IMG/VR virus record: IMGVR_UViG_3300017779_003251
Location: 1-24,106 of that record
Origin: a virus
Reading direction: 5' to 3' (one strand)
Length of the DNA stretch: 24,106 nucleotides
Positions 8,529 through 20,500 of the stretch are shown in pieces (position 1 is the stretch's first letter; the number at the start of each line of letters is the position of its first letter). The position numbers were made by a program, and so were the translations under genes. The notes beneath the pieces were generated by a model. That model made no database searches, was not told the origin of the DNA, and was given only the letters and a program-made list of their open reading frames with translations.

Positions 8529-11500
8529 TTAAGAATAGGACTCTTTTAAATCACTAGTTCTAATGATTACAGGGCCAGTTTTAATTCCTGTGATACCATC
8601 GTTGGTGATCGCTGTAAATGCCTTAGTATCCTTCTTAACGAAGTCGTGTAAACGACCCCATGAGAACTTACCAAATGATCCACTTCCAATACCAATACCT
8701 TCAGTTGAACTAACACTTACAGTTACTCTTCTCAAAGCAGTTGCACCAATACCAAGAGCAGGCCCTTGTATAGTTTTAGCACTATGCACCTTGTATATAT
8801 TATCTAGGAAGGAAGTTGCAATTCCAACTGTTGTAATCCCAATTGGATTATCATATGATGTTAAACCACTCCCTACATTGCTATCAAACACAGTAAAGTA
8901 ATATCCAGATGCAATACCACTTACAGTTACAGCAGTTCCCACTACTGATGTATCCCGAAGAACAGATCCTTTTGGAATAAACAAATCAAATTGTAATGCT
9001 GTTCCAATTCCAGCAACAGTTGATGTTCCGATTCCAACCACTTCACCAAAATCACCTTGATATTTAATACTTCTTAATTCGTCTTGAGTTACCGCTTCTG
9101 GTTCAATCATGACTAATGGTGGACTTGTATGAGTATATCCAAATCCAGCGTATGTGACTGTGATCGCAGATATTGTTCCAGCAGCAGACACGGTTGCATC
9201 CGCAGTTGCATTTCCAGAAGTTGTACCAACCCCAGCAGTAATCGTGCCGATTCCAGCGGTGACGCCGATTGAAACTTTTGGTGCAACGGTGTATCCCGAT
9301 CCACCATTAGATATTACAATACTGGTTATTGATCCACCAGCAGAAACTACAGCTGTTGCAGCTACTCCAGTTTTAGATGTTCGATCAAGAATTAAGACTT
9401 TCTGCTTAACTTCAACAAGATCATCTAATTGATTAAACATTGGAACCGCTGTATCTGTAAATACCTCACTTGAACCAGCAGAAACACTCTTAATGATATA
9501 TGCAGTTGGTCTGATATTAGGTTCTAATTCAACTCTATCTTTACCAATTCCTATGTTATTAACAAATACATCTTGTGTTTGTTTCTTCCAAGTAACTGGT
9601 CTCTCAAGTGTTCTAACAGTTGTAATTCCAGCCTTAACATATGTGTTTGTAGTTACTGTATCAGATGTTGTAATACCTGTAACTGTTCTTGGTTCTTGTT
9701 GGAATGCGTCATCTAGACCAACATCAGGATATTTATTAATTGTTAATTGATCACCAGTTTTGACTGTTTCTAGAATATCAACTTCAAGAACATCATCATC
9801 AGATGCACGATAGTAATAAATTCTTAATTTATCATCTGCTTTAGGAGCTTCAGAAAATGTGATTTGTGAACCACCACTATACACATAACTCTCATTAGGA
9901 ACTTGAAGAATATCATTTAAGAATATTAAAGTGTTATCTGCAACTTTAATTGGAGATCCTTTCGCAGACCTTATAGTAATTGGTGTTTCAACCGCACCAA
10001 TGGTCTTAGTTATTGGGAATGATCTTCTATCACCATCAAATAGATTTTCAAAACTATTTAATTTTTCTAGTTCACCAAATGTGAATCCAGCAAAACTGTC
10101 GTTGAATGTATCAAGGACAGTTAATTGGAAATCCTTAACTACTTTATTCGCATCTGTTAGAATTCCAGCTTGTCCACCTTCCTCTATTGTAAGAACATCA
10201 TTAATTTTGTAATTATATCCAAAGTTCGTAATTTCAAAACTAATTATACTTGATGCGGTGCCAACACGAACCGATATGGACGCACCGATACCAGTTGAAC
10301 TACCAACTAACCTTAAGTTTTCATAGTTAAGTGGTTTTTCAAACTCAAGAACTGGAGGAGTTGCAGAACTAAATCCAGAACCACCACCATTTGTAATAGT
10401 TACAGAAGTAACTAGTCCAGCAGATACATTTGCCTTACCTATAGTTACAATGCCAGAACTTCCACGAGCCTTAACAAGTATATTTGTTTGTAATCCGACT
10501 CGATAACCAGAGCCACTGTTTCCGATTGATACAGACTCAACAGTTCCAGCAGCAGATACAATCGCAGTTCCACCAGCAGCAACTAAGGGTTGATATCCAA
10601 AGTTTGTTGTTTCACCAACAGAAACAATAATACCACCTCTAGGAACTGATGATATGTTCACATCATAATTGTTTGTGGCACCAACACCTGTAAAACTTAC
10701 AGAAGTGATACCAGCAGTCTCAACAATTGTATAATCATCATTTGGATTCTGGAATATTTCATTTAAAAGAATCACACCTGTATTAGTTGCAAATCCAGTT
10801 ACGTTTGAACCACTAGATTTTAGAATAAAGTTAGTTGAGATTCCTGTAAACTGTTCCTCCACAGTATCAAACACAAAGTTATCTGCATAAGTTTCTTGTG
10901 TTCCGCCAGGAACTCCAGTTCTAGTGAATACTCTACCAGCGAACGTAGATGTGGTTGTTAATCCAGCTGGGCCTTTTTCACCTTTCGGTGGATCTGTAAA
11001 GTTAATTGTATCTTCAACAATCTGATAGTTACCTAAGAATTTAGTAACAGTATCACCAGCGCTATGATTTGCGATTGCAGAATTAAGTCTTCCTCTTCTT
11101 ACAAGTATTCTATTTGTAGATCCAATACCAACAGTATCAATCTTCATAAACTCATCATTAACTTTAATCGTATCACCTGAGAAGAATGATGATATACCTG
11201 TTATTGTAATGAAGTCAGTTTCTAACGCTGCATCAAATGATAGTTTGACATTTACAGGAGATTGAATTACTGGACTTTGAATGTTATTATCAAGAGTTAT
11301 TAAAGCTTTAGAGTTAAGATTCTTTGAAGTAAATGAATGAGTTGTTCCAATTCCAACAGATGACACATCAATAACCTTTGGAATAGCTTGTAGTGACTCA
11401 GCCGCCGTTCTAGCGACTTTAAATTTATTTTCTGCAAGTTTAACTGCAAATACTGTAGATGGTAATTTTGTGGTAACACCAATTCCACTAATAGCCGTTG

Positions 11501-14500
11501 CTGCGATACCGATACTCATTGTTGTACCAGCACCAGTTGGTGTATAAGTTATTTCTTCACCAGTCTGGAAGAAGTGATTATTGACCACAAATGTATCATT
11601 TGTAACATCAACTACGGCAGTGTCTGATGAATCAAATGTCTTATGGAATATTGGATCTCCAGCATGTTTTAGAGGGAATGAGAACTTGATGTCATTCTCT
11701 GTTCCAGTATATGAACCTTCAGCAGACTTTAATCTAGAATTTGTAAATGTAACAAAACCAACTCCACCTGTTCCAGTTTCATTAAAGTTTCTTTGGAATA
11801 CTTTAGTTGTTATCGCTGTATTTGCTGGAGGAGTTAAACGAAGTTCAATATCACCACCAGATGCTGTTGAATAACCAACACCAATAACTCCAAGACCAGA
11901 TGTTGAAGTATTGTTTGTAGAGAAATTATCCATGTAACCAAATTCTGTAAAGAAAGGTTCACTACCATCATGAATCGCAGTTACCTGAGTGACAGCATAC
12001 TTGTCATTTGTTGTATCATGTATTTCAATTAATGCATCAAAGGCAGTATATGTGTTGGAATTAATTCCACTTATTCTTGTGGCCTGTGGAGTTCCTGTTG
12101 CTGCAATATTAGTAGTTGTTGATAGTAACTCTGTCAGTGATATGGTTGTACTTCCAATACCTGTTGCAGTTGAACCTATGGATGTTTGATGAACTCTCAT
12201 CGTTACACCAATTCCAGTCTCAGGTGTAAAGTAAACACTTGTGATACCAGATCTTACATCTGCACCAAATGTTCCAAGTCCGACACTTGGAGAGTTAGTA
12301 GCAGATATATTATCATTAATCATCTGTGCATAGTCTAAGAGATACACCTCTTCACTATCATTCAATACAACCAACTCGTTTATTTGAGTTCTTTCCTGAC
12401 CACCTAACTCTTGTGTTTGAACAAGCAATTTAGAAGTTGTAACCGCAGTGGTTCCAAATCCCACAACTTGAACTGGAGATGGATCTGTAGAACCAATACC
12501 AGCTGATGAGGATATGATACTAACACCAACTCCAACGTTTATCTCGGTTCCAATATCTCCCTCGGATGCAATCGTATTTTTAAATGTTTCTATAGCAAAT
12601 AATCTTAAAGCATAATTGTTAAACTTAGATTTAGCTGGAACGAATCTTAAATTGCCTGTTGTTCCTGTTATTGCAAAATCAAAATCACCAAGATCTATAG
12701 ATGTTTCCACACGACCAAACTTCATCATGTAACCAATGGATCTATCATGAATTAGATTAACCTGAATTATTTCTTTTTCACCTGAAAATCTAGTGTCAAA
12801 AAGTAGCACATAGAATTTAACGCCATCAACTTCATCAATGTCAAAAGCAAAAACATCAGAGAATGCAGTCGCACGAGGTAAGTCATTAAACTGAGAACTA
12901 ACACTATCAACTGAAATTGCTCTGTTTGTTCTAGATTCAATGTAATCAGTTAATATTCTATTACCAAAATTAATTTCATCAGATGCGAATAAACCGTTTA
13001 CATCCTTAGAATTTTCTGTGACCAAATCAAAATCATACGACATATGAAGAGATTCATCTTCACTTACTAAATCTGCAACAACCACAGCGACTGCACTTGA
13101 TACACCAACAGATGCATTACTGCGATTCTTGTCATCAGTAGATGCAATTGAGACAACACTTACATCTGCAAAATTTCTAAATCCAACAACATGACCTAAA
13201 CTATTAACAGGATCTTTCCATGTGTCATAATCAATTGTACTGCCTAATGAATATGAGAATGTCTGGTAATAATCATTATCTGCTAATTTCTGTAGTTCCG
13301 TATTTAATTTTCCTGTATCTCTTCGGAATCCACTTCTAAATTCTGAATCAGAGTCAATATTAAACACAGAATCAAATTTAGTTGTTTGTTCAATCAACGC
13401 AATTGATTTGGAAGATGAACCATTAATTGATTCTCCAACATTAAATGTATCATTTGAAAGAACTTTAAGATACTTATTATTCTCATTCCATGCAACAACC
13501 GTTCCCTGTTTATCACCTGTGCTTACAATTTCACCAACACTAAATTGGTTTGTATCAACACCAATATCAAACTGTGCAATATTTTCAAAGGGTATTGCTT
13601 GTCCTGATGATTTTGATGCACTAAATGTGCCTGGCTGAGTAACTGATGAATCTAATTTGTAAGAAACGGTAGCATTTCCTCCGCCTGGGTTTGTGTTAAC
13701 ACCAGTGATTACAAAAGGTTCATAATCGTAGTTTGCTGAGTTAAATCCACTTCCTGTTGATCCAATACCTATGTTTTCAACATATAATTTTTCTCCCAAA
13801 GTAAAAGGATATGTTGATGAAGTATAACCACCTTCGAGTGTTAGAGTTACAACATTAGTGCCACTTGTAAATGATAAGTTTTTAACTTTAATTCCATTAT
13901 TATTATTTGTGGCGACTATTTTTGGATTCGTATCATATAAAGAGTTTGTATTTCTTAAAATTTTAACCTCAGATACAGATGTTCCTTGTAAGTCAGTCTC
14001 AGTTAAAACTTCGTCTTTAGTTAAACCAGTCACACGATCAATTACCACAATATTGGGTGGTTCTAAGTAATTTTTACCGCCAGAGCTAATTCCTATGTTT
14101 TCAATTTTAGATAATCTATCTAATCTCAGTATTTGTGGTAATTGAACAGATGGTTGAATTGTTTTATCTGCTGAGTAATCAAATCCAATGTTTTTAATTG
14201 TATAATTTCTTAATTTGCCTGTTTCGTTACTATTCAATCTAACTACAGCGCCAACTCCAAGAGTAGATCCAATTGATGTCACAACAGGAATATTTTGATA
14301 GTTTCTACCCTTTGATACGATTCTAATTCTATTGATAGATCCTATAGCATGAGTAGACGAAGTATTATATTTTAAAGTTGTTGATTCTTCTTTTGTGTAT
14401 CCGTCTTTTTCTGGTTGAGATGGTAACACAAATGAGAATGTAGTGCTTCCGATACCTGTAATAACATAATCGCCATTGTAAACACTATCTGATATTTTTA

Positions 14501-17500
14501 AACTTGAATGATTAATTACATCAGTATCAACAATAGGATTTCTCTTAAATGGAGCATTAACATTTAAGTTTACAGGTGTTAGTTTGTAAAATAAATCATT
14601 TGGAGCATTTTCTGTTACAGATAGATCAACTCTCGCAGTGGTTGTGACTCCTACTGTTCCAACACCTATAACTTGGAATCCATCATCCTCTGTATTGTTA
14701 AAATATGGATTTGTAAAGTTTGTATCTCTGAATAATTCAAAATCAAACACCTGTGTTCTTTTTCCAGATATAACTTGTGTTAATGATGTGTCAGATACAG
14801 CAAAACCAACTTTGTATCCACGAGTTAATGATAATGGTGGATTGATGAGAGCTATAGTGTGATTAGATCCTGTTGATGTGAGTGAAATGCAATCAGGTAT
14901 TAATTTTTTAGATTTAAACGCAGTTGAAGATAATTTGATTGTATTCTTATCAATTCTTACTACAAAGTATGTAAAGTTATTAAATAATGGACTTGCTGGA
15001 CTAGATGATTTGTATAATATTTTATCACCAGTTTTATATCCATGATTAGGAAGTATAATTTCATCTTTGTTAATATTTACAGCAGACGCACCAAAGTTAA
15101 TTGGATTAACAAATGTTCGACGAGTTGTATCATCAAATTGAATATCAAATGTAGTTGTAATGCCTGGTATTACAGATATTGAAATACGATCATTTGCAAT
15201 TAAATTATGAGACTCTTTACAAACAACAGTCCCAACTACTTTTTCAGCGAATCCAGTTATCTGAGGTTTTGTTGGTGTGAAACTATGTGATTCACCACTT
15301 CCAAAACCATCAAAGAATAAACGATAAGCTGTTGAACCAATACCAGTTATTCCTCCAGTAGATCCGATTCCCAAAGAATTTGTAGATATTCCTAGTAAAT
15401 CTTTACTCTCTTTTATAGCAAATACTGGAGAGTTATTAGTTAATCTAAAGTTAGGAACTGCATTTATGCCGTTAGAAACTAAAAGTGGAGTTCCATCATC
15501 ACTTGAATATATGAGTTTATCTCCAGTTTCAAATCCATGATCTTGTAAAAATATATTTTGAGTTGGTATAAATCTCTCAGTTGAAGCACCCCCAACAACT
15601 TTGTATGAGTAACTAATAGTTGACCCAATACCAACACCTGATGCTGTTCCTATCGCAACACTTTCAGTCGGATTAAAATAGTATGGAACGTTAACTCTAG
15701 TTTGAATATCAGTGTTTATACCTAGATTAAACGTGATATTGCGATTTAAAGATGTAATTAGAGATGTGCTTGTATGTGCAGTTCCTAAGACTCCATCAAA
15801 TTCTCTCTTAACTCTAACTTTATCATTTAAATCATCAACATTAAGAACTAAGAATCTTTCTGTATTAATACCTAGAACATCATTTGGAGCAATTGAATTT
15901 CGAGATAAATCACCAGTCACAGATAAATTTGTAATCATGCCAGTTGGGCCAGTTGTTCCAATACCTGTGTTTAATTTTAAGAATGAAGTATTAAATCCAA
16001 TCTGATGTCTACCATCTAATTTTCTTAGGGAATCTGTTGAAAGTCCAGAGATGGTGACAAGATCGCCGACAACTAAATCATGTGGTTGTGATGAGAGTCC
16101 TGTTACTTGTCCATTTTGATTATTATAGGTAAATACTATATTTTCTATTTTAACTACAGTTGAAGCTATGGATACAATTTCTTTACCCTCAACTTTTGAT
16201 ATTTCACCAGAAAATCCATTTCCTTTATCTAAATTTTTAATTCTAAGAGGATCTTTAACTTGATACCCAGATCCAGAACTCAATAGTTCATATTGATTAA
16301 TTCTACCAGCAGAGGCATAATTAACTTCAATTTCTTGGTCAACTATCTTTCGACTATCATGTATGCCTTCATAATTTGCACCAGATCCTTCAAGTTTATA
16401 TGGATTTGTATTTCTTCTTAGATTTAAAGTGTTTAAATCAATGTCTTGATTATTAGTCTCTGTGAAGTTCCAATCATCAGGTTTTGCAGCATAATTAGCA
16501 CCAATTAGATATGGAAAGACTGGAGAACGGAAGTTTTTAAATGTTCCACTAGTTTCATTTTCATTTGGATTAATTGTTGCAAAGTAAGCAAATGTTCCTT
16601 TTGGGTAATCTGGAGTAACACAATATCTTCCATTATTTTCATCTAAGTCACCATTTCCAAGATATTCATAATCTTCAATAAAAAATCCTAATGGAAATGT
16701 TGATATAGGAGGGCCATTCTCTCTTGTAGTTTTGAGAGAATATCCAGATCTCATGAGTCTTACAATACCACCATCCTTACGATCATATCCATATGGGCCA
16801 TATATTGGATTACCATCATATGCCCAACCAATAATAGGTGAGTGGTTGAGAGAAACTTGTTCTGCGTTGTTTAGAAGATTTAAGTCATTTGATGTATAGT
16901 CAATTGTACCATCACTATTTTTTGATTTTAATATTTTTCTAAGGCCTCTTGGTGCATAGAATGTTGAAAATTTAATTCCCTCATCATTATCTCCTCTTGT
17001 TAAGAATCCATCATCACCATAGAATATATCTTCATATCTTTTAACATTATTAACTGCCCAAGATCTGATCTTTGGTAAAAATACAGCACCAGTGCCAGGA
17101 ATTACTTCTTGAACACCGACACTTGCAGTTGAATATCCAACACCACCATTATCAACAGTAACTTGATCAACTCTTCCATTACTAATTGATGATATTATTT
17201 TCGCACCAACACCATCACCTAAAATTGTTAAATCGGGAGTAGATGTATATTCTGCACCAGAACGAGTTATAATTACAGATTGTATTCTTCCATTTGTAAC
17301 AATCGCTTTATACTCAGATGATGAACCAGAGGAAACACGAACTTGAGGTGGAATACTAAAGTTAAAGGTAGAATCATTTCCATATCCAAGACCAGCGTTC
17401 TCAACGTTGATAGATGTAATTGAACCTCTTACAATTGGATTGACTCTTGCATGATAGTTTTCTGGTTCTGATGTGTTGATTCCTATAGATCCTTTAACAC

Positions 17501-20500
17501 GAACAGTTATTGGTGGGTAATTAAATACATGATCTCCAGAACCAACAGATGTCAGTCCAACAAACTGTTTTGATTGATAATTTGCATTAGACAATGTTGT
17601 TCCAATACCAGCAGATGCCAGTCTGAAACGGCTGTCACTAACTTTTAAAATATAATAGTCTTGATCTGTATCTAATCCACCAATCTTAACTTGGTTATTT
17701 GAATATCTAACAAGTTCTCCATCTTCAAATCCATGATTTGTATATTCAATAAAATCAGAATATGTATTAATACCAGCAGTAGGAATTAACCGCCTCTTAT
17801 TTTCATACCCTTCGCCAGGATTATCGATGATAATTTGACCTAAAACAAATTTCTTTCTTAAACTTTGAAGTCTCTGTGAACCATCAGCAAAACCAGTAAG
17901 ATTGATTAAATTAGATTTTGTTATTGCATCATTCTGATTATTTGCAAGTTTGATAGTTGATTGATTAACTTTTGATACAAAGTAGATTGATTCATCAACT
18001 AATCTTTGATCTGGATTAATTTGAATTAAAGTTGTTGTAATACCAGCACTGGCGATGCCAATTGCACCAGTATTAAATGTTTTATAGATTACAGCTTCTC
18101 CATCACGAAACTTATGAAAAGTTCCGAAACCAATTGTATCGTTTGCGATATTAATTGCATTACCTGTAGATGATGCATCAAAATCTACAAAGTGATCAAT
18201 TTGTTTTAATCTTGATCTTGCAATCGCATTTTTACCATTACCACCACTAATTTCTATAATTGGTGGTGCAACATAGTCAAAACCTGAATCTATAATATCG
18301 ATTCTTTCAAATTGACCTCTAACGTTTGCTGTCGCACTCACACCAGCTCCAGTTAAACTTTCAACACTTACTGTTGGTGGAGTGATGACATCAAATTGAG
18401 AACCACCCTCTAAAACATCTATTGATTCAACACCACCAAAAAATATAACATCACCTGACTTATAGTTTAGTATCTCTGTGCCATTTACAAGCATGCCAGT
18501 GGCGCCTGGCGCTGTCTCACGTCTCGCCCCATCAAATACTGGATTCAATGAAAATCTCTTTAATAATTTTTGATGATCAAGTTTTTTGTTTGATAAATCG
18601 GGAACAGAGATTTTGAATGTTCCATTTCCAGTTGCATCTACAAAATCACCGTTTACTAAGTCAGGCAAAGAGTTTGCAAGACGAATATTGTTAGAATCAA
18701 CACGACTTATATAATAATTTTTACCATCAATGAGTTGACCTAAGAAACCGTTAACTACATTGTATGTAACAACTTCTCCAGAATAGAATCCATGATCTGC
18801 TGCACCCTCTGTAACCTGTATCAACTGTATAAGGTCTCCGCCAGTAGCGCCAGTCCATGTTATAGACCTATCTGGTGCAACTATAGGTTCATTGCCTAAA
18901 CTCGGTAAAGAAGGAGAGGCGACGTACATATGAGGATGTGGAGGTAATGCTAGTGCATTATCGCTACCATGATCATATACATTTTGAACATCAGTTGTAT
19001 ATTTTGTGATATTATCATGAAGAGAACTATTACCTCTCTTTAATCTTCTACGAATAAATGCAAAATTGTTTTCAGCAACGCCAGGCAAGTCACCTACTAT
19101 AAATGTTGAACTACTAATGACACTTAAAACACGACCAACTGCAACTAAATTAGAATTACCATCTAAAACTTCAATAGCATCCTCTTCTAAGAATCCGTGA
19201 TCAGAAAGACTTTCAATTTTAAAACTACTACTTGATTGTCTTAAGACAGTTTTTGGCGTAAATCTTACAGCAGAGTTATAGACCCATGAACCAAAGTTAG
19301 AATCTTCAGAACTTTTATTGATACCAAATGAACCAACTTTAACCTTATCACCTTTATTAAAGTAAAAAGTTGTATCTGGAATTGAAAAATCCTTTAAAAC
19401 ACCAGTGATTAATACTTCGATCTTATTTGTATTATTTGCAAAAGAATATCCATATGCAACATTATTATATCTAACATCATCTCCAACACTTAAAACATCA
19501 ATAGATGTGTCTACTCCTACAAATTGATTTGCAGTTTTACTTGTATAAGTAACAACTCCAGCGTTACTTGCTGTCGGTAATGATAAAGATCCACTTGTAG
19601 GAAATCCAACAGTTGTATCAACTGTAATAACAGTTGAACCAAGTGATACTGAATCAGTAACACGAGTTCTGCCTGGAATTATAAAATCACCGTCAATTGA
19701 ATCTTGTGATACACTAATCTGATAATAGTGTTCTCCACCATATAAAAAGTCTTTAACATCTGATATCGCACCAGAAGCACCTCGAATATTACCATCATCC
19801 TCGTCAGCATCTTGAAAAAGTGTTGATCCTTTTAAATTACGAGGATCTCCAGAGACAGGTTTGACAACAAAATCTTGTGCAAAACCATAATCAGCATCAG
19901 ATGGTTTAATTAAAAACTGTGATGGTTTAATAACATTAACTTCTTGACCATATAATACTCGAAATAAAATGCGATATGACTCTTCTGTCCCCTTTGTTCG
20001 ATAAAAATCTTTAACTTGACGAATGAACTTAACTTGATCTAAATCACTACTTAATTTACGATTTTCAAATCCACTAGCATATGTTGTTTTTAATTTACTA
20101 AAGAACTCACGAATGAAAAGATTTGATAAGTTATGAACTTTTGTGCCACCAGTATGAGAAACTCCTACACTGGTATTAAATGATAGTAAATCTGATCGTG
20201 TGGGTTGATCCATATTATCAACGCCACTAAAACCACGAATACATCCTGTAAATGATGTTGTTCCAATTCCTGTATAAGTAATGATTTCATTATCAATTTT
20301 TAGTAATCCATACTTACTTGGATATCCTTTTGTCGAATCTACGAATATTGTATCCGAATATGATTCGGTATCTGTTGATAATCCAGTATATTGTGTAAGT
20401 GCAGCACCAACGTATGTTTGTAATTTAGTATATCTGTCAAGATTCTCAGCAATATTAATTGACCCACCTTGATACTCTTGAGAGATATAGTATTGTTTCA

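Larger units (their letters stand above)
11470..19210 (-). repeat. dispersed HGF/GD beta-repeats in gp7
   Basis: At least seven scattered copies of a module with consensus (N/D)HGFxxGDxVxY, a loop, YYVxxVDxNxIKLA. Copies begin near 19200 (DHGFLEEDAIEV), 18800 (DHGFYSGEVVTY ... NYYISRVDSNNIRLANS), 18120 (divergent, FHKFRDGEAVIY), 17745 (NHGFEDGELVRY), 16085 (weak, PHDLVVGDLVTI), 15545 (DHGFETGDKLIY), 15050 (NHGYKTGDKILY ... YFVVRIDKNTIKLSS) and 11585 (NHFFQTGEEITY). The spacing is irregular, so these are dispersed modules, not a tandem array. The range given is the outer span. Confidence 0.65.

Noticed and set aside
9730-9737. AATAAATA on the minus strand inside gp7
   Set aside because: Same reasoning: a mid-gene, imperfect match, more than 1 kb from the next gene start.
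10961-10990. Possible collagen-like segment (PPKGEKGPAG) in gp7
   Set aside because: Only two or three Gly-x-y triplets, too few for a triple helix; it sits within a conserved FTDPPKG context of the core module.
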